A stretch of 24,814 nt of DNA from Oscillospiraceae bacterium (GCA_015068175.1 SVLA01000012.1:1-24814), one strand, 5' to 3'. Shown: positions 14,601 through 22,974, counted from the first letter of the stretch. The notes: a model not told the origin generated them from the sequence alone. A program made the numbers and translations.

Positions 14601-17464
14601 ATGCCGCCACCACCACTTACCGCTATACCAATATGGCCACCGGCGAAGTGTACTATGAGCAGACCGTGGAGCTGGTTTCCAAGAGCGTCTATAACGCCAA
14701 TTATGACCAGATCATCCCCAATGTCTACACCTGGTACAGCGAAGAGATCCTCATGTGGGATTGGCTGAAGGCAGACGGAACCGCCCTGGACAACAATACC
14801 AACCTGCTGCTGGAAGTGGAAGTGGTGGGCGCCTACGAAGGCGCTACCCCCGAGATCTGGTCCGTGCCCATCTTCGTGGACCTGACCGGCCCCGAACTTC
14901 TGGAGCTGACCCGGCAGACCAACAGCCTCACCGGCGAAGTGACCCTGCACCTGTCTTTCCGGGATAACCACTATGTCTCCGCCGTTGCGCTGATGAACAG
15001 CAGCGGTTCCGAGAGCTACCACATCTCCGTGCCGGAAGATCCGGAGCCTGCGGCTGACGGCTACCGCTATTACGAGATGGACATTGACATCACCGGCCTG
15101 ACCGGCAAGCTGTCCGTGATCCTGGACGATTACGCCATGAACCAGGTCAGCTATGCCATGAACCTGGGCGGCGAGGGTACGCCCTACGGCCAGTTGGTGG
15201 GTTATCAGTACAACTTCATCGACGGTATCAACGGCTGGGTCTCCTTCGATCCCGAGGCCGACCTGGTGACCCCGGAAGCACCGGCCACCGAACCCACCGA
15301 AGAGGGTGATGAGACCGTTCCCACTTCCAAGCCCAGAGATCCTTATTACAAGGTCAATGAAGTGCAGATCACCATGGACGAGATGAATTTCGTCTGCGCC
15401 GAATATGTGGGCGGCTTCGTCTACGCCCAGACCGAGACCGGCGACTTCTATGGCTTCCGCTATACGGATATGCTGAAGGACACCTTCGCTCTGGAGATGT
15501 ACTACATCACCACATTGGACTATGTCTACCAGGATCTGGCCTATGACTACAGCACCGGCCAGCTCTGCGGCCTGAATACCTGGGAGGATGAAGGCGGCTA
15601 TCCCTATTCCGCCGTGTATACCATCAACATCCACGGTGAATATGTGGATCAGCAGACCGACAAGAAGTATGCCCCCTATGAGGAATACTGGGCCTACCAG
15701 CGCGGCGGCCTCTACGGTCTGTGCATGGCCATCGATGACCAGGGTACCATCTACATCCTGGGTACCAACTACAGCAATAACAACGCCACGGAGCTGTGGA
15801 CTTCCTATGAGGACCGGAACTACGGCACCTTGTTCAAGTCCCTGATGACCCTGGATGTGTCCATGGACTACCTGCAATCCATGACCTGGGATCATAACGA
15901 TGAGACCATCTATTGGGCCCGTTTCGACGGCCATGGCGCCTATTCCCACGAAAGCGCCCTGTATCGCATCGATGTGGATACCCTGACCTATGAACAGATC
16001 GGCGAACTGGACGGCGAAGTCTGCGCCCTGTTCTCCCCCCTGACGGAAGAAACGGCCGCGAAACCCGCCCACGGCAATCTGCCGGTGGTGGATACCTCCG
16101 TGGTGGCCCTGCCCAGACTGCGGACCACGGTGGCCACCATGAACGTGGGCAGCACCATCAACCTGGTCTATGACCTGGATCCCTGGTATTCCGACCATAA
16201 GGAAGTGGTCTGGAGCACCAGCGATGCCAATGTGGCAACGGTGGACCAGGAGGGCAACGTCCTGGCTGTGGGCACCGGCGAAGCCCGGATCAAGGTGGCC
16301 AACAAGGCCGATCCCACGAAGTATACCGTCTGCACCGTCCAGGTCAGCGCCCTGACGCTGAAGCTGGAAGGCATCATCTCCGCCCAGGGCGCGGGCCTGG
16401 GCAACGCCGGCGGTACCAGCACCTACGTCTTTGACATGGTGGAAGGCATTTCCACCTTCGGCACCACCCATGTGATCACCGCCACGGAGGATAAGAACTA
16501 CGGCCTGAGCCTGGCCACCTCCGTCCTGGGCCGGGGTTCCATCTGGGCCTGCGAGTGGGGCAACACCGGCATGGTCTACCAGATCGACGCCGCCACCGGC
16601 GAGGTCCTGGATGTGCTGCAGCCCATCTGCGGCGATATGCTCTTCGGCATGACGTATAACGAGGAACTGGATACCTTTGCGGGGATCATGGATATGTACC
16701 TGTATGTGGATCTGGAGCTGACCCATGAGGAGCAGGAGAAGATCATGGCATCCCGTGAGGGCAACGAATTTACCTACCACAAGCTGAACCTGCTGCCTTA
16801 TCTGCTGGATGCCCATGGCGGCTTCATCACCAACGAGACCGGCCAGGGTGCCTCCAGCGAGATCGTCATGTGCGGCATTACCACCATCCCCGAGCCTTAC
16901 ACCTATGTGGATACCGGCCTGGACTTCCTGGGCAATTCCACGACCTATCCCGCGGAGTACACCTCCACCCAGACCTTTGTGATCCTGGATAACGTGGGCC
17001 GGCTGTGGTATATTGACGAGATCTGCAATATGACCAAGTCCGGCAACTATTTCAGAGGCGCGGATGGAAAACGGATCTCCGCCAAGCGCTACGGCGTTCT
17101 GTCCCTGGAGAATGAGGACGGCACCTATAACGTCTTCAACATCCGGGCCATCGAGGAAACGGGCCTGACGGATATGTTCCGCGGCGGCAACATGCCCCGG
17201 ATCACCTACCACTTCTCCGACATCGAGTATGCCGGCAAGACGGCGGACGGCGCCAATATGTTCGCCCTGAGTCTGTATGACTACTGGAACAACGGCACCA
17301 CCAATGAGCTGTATCTGTGCGTGGCGGAGCGTACCAGCTACGATCCCACCACCGGCCTGACCAGCGTGCTGAGCGATGGCCGGCTGTATGACCTGGGCGA
17401 CACGGGCAAGTACAATATCATTGCATCCATCCACTCCGCCGAAGTCCTGGGCGGCATCGACTGA
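11678..17464 (+). CDS. Giant secreted subtilisin-like (S8) protease with PA, dockerin-like and Big2 domains
   Basis: A 1,928-residue exported serine protease, lactocepin-like. After a signal peptide (1-25) and an I9-type propeptide region (about 65-160) comes the S8 domain with D204 (AVIDTG), H282 (GTHGTHVAG), oxyanion N379 (SAGNN) and S609 (SGTSMAAP). A PA domain is inserted at about 433-548. Residues 766-815 carry two Ca-binding dockerin-like loops (D766-x-D-G-D-G-D and D798-x-N-G-D), 32 residues apart. An Fn3-like region (SPNGDGYFD, FVDLTGPE) follows, then a Thr/Glu/Pro linker, a propeller-like segment, a Big2 domain (about 1483-1558) and a beta-rich C-terminus. There is no C-terminal sorting signal or membrane segment, so attachment to the cell must come from elsewhere; the cohesin-like protein encoded just upstream (ATGA overlap) is the obvious candidate. 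The ATG at 11678 is preferred over GTG 11669 because GAGGGGG is 8 bases before it. Its role is probably degradation of extracellular protein. Confidence 0.9.
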   Translation: MMKRFFAAALVLCLLLSWGLSGTVSAVSTDRLAFEKLTGSRKDLSILQGNSAADLAIEKSMVDRQGMVEVFIVMEGKSVLEQDPLAQPDEDTLAAAEKLEQAQAKIIDRIREKVLDGAELEISYGYTWLFNGVAARVPYARLDDIRNVAGVQQVVVAPKYEACETAPAQGGASVYTVSDGIMIGREDTWAGGYTGMGIKIAVIDTGLDVDHQNFQALPEEKLTKDSASLESVAAVLGELNASVRYPGLKAEDVYHNTKVVFGFNYGDDNTDVTHDNDGQGTHGTHVAGIAAANRVEGSDVVGVAPDAQLYIMKIFGGKRAGVATDIVAALEDALLLGADVVNMSLGTNAGFTENADEFINTIYERVALTGTVLSASAGNNYTAGMYNNWGTNSNLTTNPDNAVVGEPSTYGSPMSVASVENLMIQRHYIQVSDGYKMAFNETSASYGLPSVLDMAGEYELAAVPGNGEAADYEGLDVAGKIVLVQRGVINFSDKVQNAENAGAVGCLVYNNVSGEFGMDLTGCEAAIPAASISMEDGQRLIGQMESGALKVSFPQETTSMVSPYAWQMSDFSSWGVAPDLTLEPDITAPGGNIYSTIMDGEYAVMSGTSMAAPNIAGISALVLQYVREHFDDPDQYRALVQNLLVSTASPLPYDTEGLFFSPRQQGSGLANAFDSIRSHAYLTVAGADVPKVSLGDDAQRTGKYGFSFQVTNFGTEALFYKLHTVAQTEGYSEDPAYEGKYFMSSTPYGLTALTGENSDAMVLTYDLDGDGDTDSRDAYLTWQKAGSGEKSADEFRYDLNGDSSVNSDDVQDYLNALVGLDSDADLEDTVLQVPAGETVEVHVDVELSAEDRTYLDTYYTNGGYVEGFTFLTSCGAMDVDLSLPYLAYYGSWDEPPMLDDGNYWDLLNAEEGEVVGNQYYHTLFTNFYGYESYVYPGFNVYSEDVVFDPAHISVSPNGDGYFDTVDDIYTSLLRNAATTTYRYTNMATGEVYYEQTVELVSKSVYNANYDQIIPNVYTWYSEEILMWDWLKADGTALDNNTNLLLEVEVVGAYEGATPEIWSVPIFVDLTGPELLELTRQTNSLTGEVTLHLSFRDNHYVSAVALMNSSGSESYHISVPEDPEPAADGYRYYEMDIDITGLTGKLSVILDDYAMNQVSYAMNLGGEGTPYGQLVGYQYNFIDGINGWVSFDPEADLVTPEAPATEPTEEGDETVPTSKPRDPYYKVNEVQITMDEMNFVCAEYVGGFVYAQTETGDFYGFRYTDMLKDTFALEMYYITTLDYVYQDLAYDYSTGQLCGLNTWEDEGGYPYSAVYTINIHGEYVDQQTDKKYAPYEEYWAYQRGGLYGLCMAIDDQGTIYILGTNYSNNNATELWTSYEDRNYGTLFKSLMTLDVSMDYLQSMTWDHNDETIYWARFDGHGAYSHESALYRIDVDTLTYEQIGELDGEVCALFSPLTEETAAKPAHGNLPVVDTSVVALPRLRTTVATMNVGSTINLVYDLDPWYSDHKEVVWSTSDANVATVDQEGNVLAVGTGEARIKVANKADPTKYTVCTVQVSALTLKLEGIISAQGAGLGNAGGTSTYVFDMVEGISTFGTTHVITATEDKNYGLSLATSVLGRGSIWACEWGNTGMVYQIDAATGEVLDVLQPICGDMLFGMTYNEELDTFAGIMDMYLYVDLELTHEEQEKIMASREGNEFTYHKLNLLPYLLDAHGGFITNETGQGASSEIVMCGITTIPEPYTYVDTGLDFLGNSTTYPAEYTSTQTFVILDNVGRLWYIDEICNMTKSGNYFRGADGKRISAKRYGVLSLENEDGTYNVFNIRAIEETGLTDMFRGGNMPRITYHFSDIEYAGKTADGANMFALSLYDYWNNGTTNELYLCVAERTSYDPTTGLTSVLSDGRLYDLGDTGKYNIIASIHSAEVLGGID

Positions 17465-17481
17465 GGACAAACAACCACCAG

Positions 17482-17513
17482 GGGCGCGGCTTCGGCCGCG
17501 CCCTTCCGCTTTT
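17482..17513 (+). terminator. Terminator after protease gene
   Basis: GGGCGCGGC (17482-17490), tetraloop TTCG, GCCGCGCCC (17495-17503), then TTCCGCTTTT. Confidence 0.8.
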
Positions 17514-17584
17514 GGGCCGGAGAGGGAAAAATGCAGATTTTTCGCCGCCGTGGGGACAAAAGGGGAAGTTTTTCGGGGAAGCTG

Positions 17585-17614
17585 TTGACGAACCATGGAG
17601 AAACGTGCTATAAT
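17585..17614 (+). promoter_or_regulatory. Promoter of Clp-FtsH fusion gene
   Basis: TTGACG (17585-17590), 18-base spacer and TATAAT (17609-17614) with a TGC extended -10 element. No Crp/Fnr-type palindrome is seen here. Confidence 0.7.
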
Positions 17615-17655
17615 GCATAATGGTATATTATATTACACACGGAAAGGTGAGATAT

Positions 17656-20600
17656 ATGTCTGTACAAAATGATCAGTTGCTGAACAAGATCGTTGAGCAT
17701 GCCCGGCAGGTGGGCAGCAAGAAGAATTATCCCCTGACGGCGGAGCGCTATCTGGTGGCCCTGGTGGACGTGCTGGATGGCAGCTATCCTCTGGAGGGAG
17801 CCGATCTGGAAGCGGTACAGAAGATCTTCCGGGACATCGGCGTGGATGTGCACCGTCTGAAGCGGCTGCTGCTGGGCCATATCGAAGGCGGCCGCAGCAT
17901 GGTGTATCTGGATGACCTGTACATGAAAAAGAAGATGAGCGAAGCACAGCAGAAGGCCGCCGCCGCGGCCCAGCCGTATCTGACGGCGGAAGTGCTGCTG
18001 CGCTGCATCCTGGAGGATCCCACCGACGCCATCCGGGACTCCGTGAAGGAAGCGGTGGCATCTGCCTCCAAGCCTGCCGACAGCGGCAACGGCGCCCCGG
18101 CGGATAATGCCGACCCCTTCCGGACCATTATGGCCAATTTCCGGGCGGAGCAGAAGCCTCAGGACGGCGCCCCCATCAACATCGGCGGCGCACCCAAGCC
18201 CGAAGGCGGCCAGCCTGCCGATGACAAGCCCAAGGCCCCCAAGAAGGCCGAGCCTGCCCAGAAGAACATCGTGGAGCAGCTCACCGAGGAGACCAAGGAA
18301 CTGCAGAAGAAGCTGGCGGAAGTGATCGTGGGCCAGGATAACGCCATCAACGTGGTGGCCTCCGGCTATTTCCAGCACAAGCTGCTGGCCCTGACCGACC
18401 GGAAGCGGGAGCGCCCCAGCGCCACCTTCCTTTTCGCCGGCCCTCCGGGCGTTGGCAAGACCTTCCTGGCGGAGACTTTTGCCAAGAACCTGGGCCTGCC
18501 CTTCAGCCGCTTCGACATGAGTGAATATTCCGACAACGAAGCCAACGTGGAATTCGCCGGCTCTCCCAAGATCTATAAGGATTCCAAACCCGGCAACGTC
18601 ACCAACTTCGTTGCCACCAATCCCCGCTGCGTGCTGCTGTTCGATGAGATCGAAAAGGCCCACATCAACGTCATCCATCTGTTCCTGCAGATCCTGGATG
18701 CGGGCCGCCTGCGGGACAGCCATACCAATGACGAAGTGTCCTTCAAGGATGCCATCATGATCTTCACCACCAACGCCGGCAAGAATCTCTACGAAGATTC
18801 CGACACGGGCGATTTCTCCGCCCTGAGCCGGAAGGTGATCCTGAAGGCCCTGCAGAAGGACGTGAACCCCACCACCGGCGTGCCCTTCTTCCCCGCCGCC
18901 ATCTGCTCCCGTTTTGCCACCGGCAACGTGGTCATGTTCAACCACATGGCCGCCCACAGCCTGTGCCAGATCGCCAAGCGGGAGATCCGCCGTCAGGCCG
19001 ACAATTTCGGCACCGAGATCGGCATCGACATCGACATCGAGGAGCAGGTCTATTCCGCATTGCTGTTCGCCGAGGGCGGCGCAGCCGATGCCCGTACGGT
19101 CCGCAGCCGTGCCGAGACCTTCTTCAACAACGAGCTGTATGAGCTGTTCCGTCTGGTGAGCGCCGCTTCCAACACCGGCAGCCTGAGCCAGATCGACAAG
19201 ATCCACATCAGCGTGGACCTGCCCGAAGGCAATCCCGAGCTGATGGATATGTTCGTTGGCCGCACGGAGCCCGATGTGCTGGTGTTCTCTTCCGCGGAAG
19301 TGGGCGCGCTGTGCGCCTCCAAGACCGACCGCTGCAAGTTCCATACCGCCTCCACCGTGGATGCCGCCAAGGAGATCCTGGGCAAGAAAGACATCAAGGT
19401 GGTCCTGCTGGATCCCAACTTCGGCGGCAAGGGCGAGGCCAAGGGGTACCTGAACATCGAAGATATGGACTCCGTGTCCCGTGACTTCTTCCACTACCTG
19501 CGGGAGAAGGAGGGCAGCCTGCCCACCTTCCTGCTGCAGACCGAAGAGCGGACCTACGGCATGGAAGAAAAGGTCTCCTACCTGCGGCAGGGCATGCGCG
19601 GTGTCATCACCGTCACCGCCGGGGACGACGATTTCGCCGACGAGATCAACCTGATCTGCAGCAACCTCCATCAGCAGCTCAGCATGAATAAGCTGGCCAA
19701 GGCCAATAAGCTGGTGAATTTCGAGACCGCCCAGACCCTGAATGAGGCCGGCAATGTGGCCTACATCCGTCTGTTCGACTTTGAGATGGCCGTGGCCCTG
19801 GATCCCGAGGATTCCGGCAGCATCCTCAGCAGCGTCTCCAAGCCCAATGTCCGCTTTGACCAGGTCATCGGTGCCGACGACGCCAAGAAGGAACTGCAGT
19901 ATTTCGTGGAATATTTGAAGAACCCCAAGAAGTTCCTGGAAAGCGGCGCCAGCGCACCCAAGGGCGTGCTGCTGTACGGCCCTCCGGGTACCGGCAAGAC
20001 CCTGCTGGCCAAGGCCATGGCCAGCGAGTCCGATGTGACCTTCATCACCGCCGAGGGCAACCAGTTCCTGAAGAAGTACGTGGGCGAAGGCCCCGAAAAG
20101 GTCCATGAGCTGTTCCGCACCGCCCGGAAATATGCCCCCTCCATCGTGTTCATCGATGAGATCGATGCCATCGCCAAGGAGCGCAACGGCGGTAATGACG
20201 GCAGCTCCCAGGTGTCTTCCGCCACCCTGACCGCCCTGCTGACGGAGATGGACGGCTTCAAGAAGGATGCCACCAAGCCTGTGTTCGTGCTGGCGGCCAC
20301 CAATTTCGACGTGGAACCCGGCTCTCCCAAGAGCCTGGATGCGGCTCTGATGCGCCGCTTTGACCGTCGGGTGCTGATCGACCTGCCCAATAAGAACGAC
20401 CGCGTCCGCTACCTGAAGATGAAGCTGGCGGAGCATGTGGCCTTTGACGTCAGCGATGCCAAGATCGACAGCATTGCCGTCCGTGCCACCGGCATGAGCC
20501 TGGCCTCCCTGGAGTCCGTTGTGGAGCTGGCGCTGCGCAGCGTCCTGCGCCAGGGCAACGGTAAGGTGGACGACGAAGTATTTGACGAAGCCTTCGAGCT

Positions 20601-21177
20601 GTTCAACAGCGGCGAGAAGAAGCAGTGGGATCCCAGAGAGCTGGAGCGCACCGCCCGCCATGAGGCCGGCCATGCCTTCCTGTACTGGAAGAGCGGCAAC
20701 TGCCCCAGCTATGTGACGGTGGTGGCCCGCGGCAACCACGGCGGCTATATGCAGCACGGCGATACGGAGCAGAAGGGCAGCTATTCCCGTCAGGATCTGT
20801 TGGATCTGATCCGCACCTCCCTGGCCGGCCGGGCTGCGGAGATCGTATATTACGGACCCGAGGGCGGAATGACCACCGGCGCTTCCGGCGACCTGGCTTC
20901 CGCTACCCGCCGGGCACGGAACATGATCTGCCGCTACGGCATGAGCGAGCAGTTCGGCCTGGCGGTCATCGATGAGGATATCGCCCGGGGCGGCGAGCTG
21001 GCGGACGAAGTCCGGGCCGCTGTCAATGAGATCCTGGCCCGGGAACTGGAGAACACCATTGCCCTCATCGAGGCCAACCGTGCCGCGGTGGATGCCCTGG
21101 TGGAGGCTCTGCTGACCAAGAACCATCTGTCCGGCGACGAGATCGATGCGATCTTCAGCGCCCACGCGACGAAGTAA
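17656..21177 (+). CDS. Soluble double AAA+ zinc protease: ClpN, Clp-type AAA+, receiver-like domain, FtsH-type AAA+ and M41
   Basis: A 1,173-residue protein with an unusual order. Residues about 1-130 hold two Clp_N-like repeats (YPLTAERYLVALVD and PYLTAEVLLRCILED). After a Pro/Ala/Gly linker, about 215-510 is a ClpA/B D2-like AAA+ module with Walker A GPPGVGKT (262-269), Walker B D330-E331 and an SRF arginine finger. Residues about 540-660 alternate strands and helices like a response-regulator receiver, with D586 in VVLLDPNF, but SS replaces the usual acidic pair. Then come an FtsH-like AAA+ (Walker A 775-782, Walker B D834-E835, pore loop KKYVG) and an M41 peptidase with H1002-E-A-G-H1006 and D1079 in TTGASGDLASAT. 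FtsH normally has two N-terminal membrane helices; none is seen, so it should be cytosolic. ATG 17656 follows AAAGGTGA; an upstream in-frame start lacks this. It is a single gene with its own promoter and terminator. Probable role: ATP-driven proteolysis with a second unfolding or assembly motor. Confidence 0.9.
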   Translation: MSVQNDQLLNKIVEHARQVGSKKNYPLTAERYLVALVDVLDGSYPLEGADLEAVQKIFRDIGVDVHRLKRLLLGHIEGGRSMVYLDDLYMKKKMSEAQQKAAAAAQPYLTAEVLLRCILEDPTDAIRDSVKEAVASASKPADSGNGAPADNADPFRTIMANFRAEQKPQDGAPINIGGAPKPEGGQPADDKPKAPKKAEPAQKNIVEQLTEETKELQKKLAEVIVGQDNAINVVASGYFQHKLLALTDRKRERPSATFLFAGPPGVGKTFLAETFAKNLGLPFSRFDMSEYSDNEANVEFAGSPKIYKDSKPGNVTNFVATNPRCVLLFDEIEKAHINVIHLFLQILDAGRLRDSHTNDEVSFKDAIMIFTTNAGKNLYEDSDTGDFSALSRKVILKALQKDVNPTTGVPFFPAAICSRFATGNVVMFNHMAAHSLCQIAKREIRRQADNFGTEIGIDIDIEEQVYSALLFAEGGAADARTVRSRAETFFNNELYELFRLVSAASNTGSLSQIDKIHISVDLPEGNPELMDMFVGRTEPDVLVFSSAEVGALCASKTDRCKFHTASTVDAAKEILGKKDIKVVLLDPNFGGKGEAKGYLNIEDMDSVSRDFFHYLREKEGSLPTFLLQTEERTYGMEEKVSYLRQGMRGVITVTAGDDDFADEINLICSNLHQQLSMNKLAKANKLVNFETAQTLNEAGNVAYIRLFDFEMAVALDPEDSGSILSSVSKPNVRFDQVIGADDAKKELQYFVEYLKNPKKFLESGASAPKGVLLYGPPGTGKTLLAKAMASESDVTFITAEGNQFLKKYVGEGPEKVHELFRTARKYAPSIVFIDEIDAIAKERNGGNDGSSQVSSATLTALLTEMDGFKKDATKPVFVLAATNFDVEPGSPKSLDAALMRRFDRRVLIDLPNKNDRVRYLKMKLAEHVAFDVSDAKIDSIAVRATGMSLASLESVVELALRSVLRQGNGKVDDEVFDEAFELFNSGEKKQWDPRELERTARHEAGHAFLYWKSGNCPSYVTVVARGNHGGYMQHGDTEQKGSYSRQDLLDLIRTSLAGRAAEIVYYGPEGGMTTGASGDLASATRRARNMICRYGMSEQFGLAVIDEDIARGGELADEVRAAVNEILARELENTIALIEANRAAVDALVEALLTKNHLSGDEIDAIFSAHATK

Positions 21178-21195
21178 ATCCCACCCCCAAAACCC

Positions 21196-21220
21196 AAGGC
21201 CCCGCTTTCGCGGGGCCTTT
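21196..21220 (+). terminator. Terminator after Clp-FtsH fusion gene
   Basis: AAGGCCCCGC (21196-21205), loop TTTC, GCGGGGCCTT (21210-21219) and one more T. A 10-bp perfect stem. Confidence 0.82.
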
Positions 21221-21291
21221 CCGGCTTCAAAAGGGGCGGTAAATGCGGTGAAATTCCCGCCGCCTCTGCGAAAAAGCCTCCCCCGGAGGGT

Positions 21292-21310
21292 TATGGTATT
21301 TGGAGCCATA
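21292..21310. promoter_or_regulatory. Inverted repeat upstream of rtcB
   Basis: TATGG and CCATA separated by 9 bases lie 21 bases before the rtcB start. CATACT (21307-21312) could be a -10 box but no -35 is recognisable. Possible operator; weak. Confidence 0.25.
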
Positions 21311-21331
21311 CTGTGAAAGAGGTGAAGGAAA

Positions 21332-22417
21332 ATGGCATATGATTTGATGATTTACACGGACAATGTGGAGCCGGCGGCGGTGAATCAGATCTACAATCTG
21401 ATGACCCAACCCCCGTTCCGGGGTTCCAAGGTCCGGATCATGCCGGATGTCCATGTGGGCAGCGGCTGCGTGGTGGGGTTCACGGCCACCATGGGGGACA
21501 AGGTGATCCCCAACGTCATCGGCGTGGACATCGGCTGCGGAATGCTGACGGTGGAATTGGGCAAGGCGGATGTGTATCCGGCGGCCCTGGACGGTTTCAT
21601 CCGGGCCCAGATCCCGGCGGGCAGCGCCCTGCACAAGGACTACGGCGATGTGGATTTCGTGAAAAAGCTGCGCTGTTTCGGGGAGCTGCGGGATACGGAC
21701 CGGGTGTTCCGTTCCATGGGCACCCTGGGGGGCGGCAACCACTTTATAGAGCTGGATCGGGACGAAGAGGGAAATACCTATCTGGTGATCCATTCCGGCT
21801 CCCGAAATTTGGGCACCCAGGTGGCCAAATACTACCAGAAAAAGGCCGTGGATCTGTGCAAAAACGACCCGGCCCGCAGCAAGATCCCGGCGGACTACTG
21901 CTATCTGCAGGGGGCAGAGGCGGAAGATTATCTCCACGATATGCGTATCTGCCAGGAATTTGCGGTCCGTAACCGCCTGACCATGGCAGAGCGGATCTTG
22001 AAGCACCTGGGGATCTCCAAGGCCACCCGCTTCGAGACCATGCATAATTTCATCGATGAGGAGAATATCATCCGCAAGGGCGCCATTCCCGCCCACCGGG
22101 GCCAGAAGGTGCTGATCCCCATGAATATGCGGGACGGCTGTCTCATTGCCGAAGGCAGAGGCAACCCGGATTGGAATTGTTCCGCCCCCCACGGCGCCGG
22201 CCGGCTGGTGAGCCGGGCGGAGGCCAAGGAACTGTTCACGGTGGAGGAATATCAGGCCGCCATGGCCGGGATCTATACCACCTCCGCCAACCGCTCCACC
22301 ATTGATGAATCCCCCATGGCCTACAAACCCATGGCGCAGATCCTGGGCCTCATCGGCCCCACGGTCACCGTCCTGAAGGTGATCAAACCCATCTACAACT
22401 TTAAGGCAGGAAACTGA
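21332..22417 (+). CDS. rtcB: RtcB-family RNA ligase
   Basis: A 361-residue RtcB-type 3'-phosphate RNA ligase, somewhat shorter than E. coli RtcB (408). Conserved metal and nucleotide positions are present: D39 and H41 in MPDVHVGSG, D66 and C69 in GVDIGCGM, N136 and H137 in TLGGGNHFIEL, H154 in VIHSGSRNLG, H238 in MHNF, and the guanylated histidine H287 in APHGAGR. RtcB joins RNA 2',3'-cyclic phosphate or 3'-phosphate ends to 5'-hydroxyl ends using GTP and Mn2+, for RNA repair or tRNA splicing. GAAGGAAA precedes the ATG. No archease gene and no RtcR regulator are nearby. The next gene starts one base after its stop, so they are translationally coupled. mntP in the same window is functionally unconnected apart from the shared metal. 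Confidence 0.94.
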   Translation: MAYDLMIYTDNVEPAAVNQIYNLMTQPPFRGSKVRIMPDVHVGSGCVVGFTATMGDKVIPNVIGVDIGCGMLTVELGKADVYPAALDGFIRAQIPAGSALHKDYGDVDFVKKLRCFGELRDTDRVFRSMGTLGGGNHFIELDRDEEGNTYLVIHSGSRNLGTQVAKYYQKKAVDLCKNDPARSKIPADYCYLQGAEAEDYLHDMRICQEFAVRNRLTMAERILKHLGISKATRFETMHNFIDEENIIRKGAIPAHRGQKVLIPMNMRDGCLIAEGRGNPDWNCSAPHGAGRLVSRAEAKELFTVEEYQAAMAGIYTTSANRSTIDESPMAYKPMAQILGLIGPTVTVLKVIKPIYNFKAGN

Positions 22418-22418
22418 T

Positions 22419-22946
22419 ATGAACATGACCGTAACAATGGGCCGCCTTCCCGCTGGCTCCGGGGAAGATCAGGCTTTGGAATGGCTGGTGCTGGAGCGGC
22501 GGGCAGACCGGATGCTGCTGGTCAGCAAGCATTGCCTGGCGGAGCGGCCCTTCCATGGGGCCGGCGCCGTCACCTGGGCGGAGTGCGATCTGCGGCGGTG
22601 GCTCCGGGACATGGAAGAGGAATGGTTCACGGAAGAGGAACGCGCCCGGATCCTGACCGCCCGGCTGGAAACCTCGGTCCAATGCTGTTTTGACGACGAT
22701 GAGGTGCCGACGGATGAAGGTATGGCAACGGAGGACCGGTTCTTTTTGCTGTCGGCCCATGAAGCCTTGCGGTATTTTTCTGATGACAACGCCCGGCAAT
22801 GTGACGGCGGCTGGTGGCTCCGCAGCCGGGGTTATTCCCCCGGCTATGCCGCCGATGTATTGCCCAACGGCGAGGTCTGCGGTACCGGCGAGGAAGTGTA
22901 CGAGGACGGCGGTGTCCGGCCGGCCATGTGGGTGCGGAACTCCTGA
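22419..22946 (+). CDS. DUF6273-like protein
   Basis: A 175-residue protein with no signal peptide or membrane segment. An N-terminal stretch WLVLERRADRMLLVSKHCL is followed by WAECDLRRWLRDM…WFTEEERARIL. The C-terminal half reads FFLLSAHEALRYF, GGWWLRSRGY, AADVLPNGEV and GVRPAMWV. This order (workable setting-like beta strand, WLR helix, SxxE…YF, WWLRS, V-x-x-x-G, VRPAxW) is the pattern I associate with the DUF6273 domain common in gut Firmicutes, where it is often joined to zinc-ribbon or repeat regions. Its function is unknown. The overall shape resembles C-type-lectin-like or formylglycine-generating-enzyme-like folds, but this is only a suggestion. The start is one base after the rtcB stop, with AAGGCAGG (22402-22409) as ribosome binding site inside rtcB, so it is co-translated with the RNA ligase. 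Confidence 0.75.
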   Translation: MNMTVTMGRLPAGSGEDQALEWLVLERRADRMLLVSKHCLAERPFHGAGAVTWAECDLRRWLRDMEEEWFTEEERARILTARLETSVQCCFDDDEVPTDEGMATEDRFFLLSAHEALRYFSDDNARQCDGGWWLRSRGYSPGYAADVLPNGEVCGTGEEVYEDGGVRPAMWVRNS

Positions 22947-22974
22947 ATTTTTTGTAAACCTTGGGCCCGTTTTG

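Noticed and set aside
11483..17596. A very long open frame (about 2,000 codons) on the strand opposite the S8 protease gene
   Set aside because: It is His/Gly/Val-rich with no family motif, and similar long antisense frames oppose the fusion protease, flavodiiron and lpdA genes. They arise from the strong G/C third-position codon bias, not from coding.
17656..21177. Two separate genes, clpA-like and ftsH-like, joined by an assembly error
   Set aside because: The frame is continuous with uniform codon usage through the middle domain, with no internal stop, start site or ribosome binding site at the junction.
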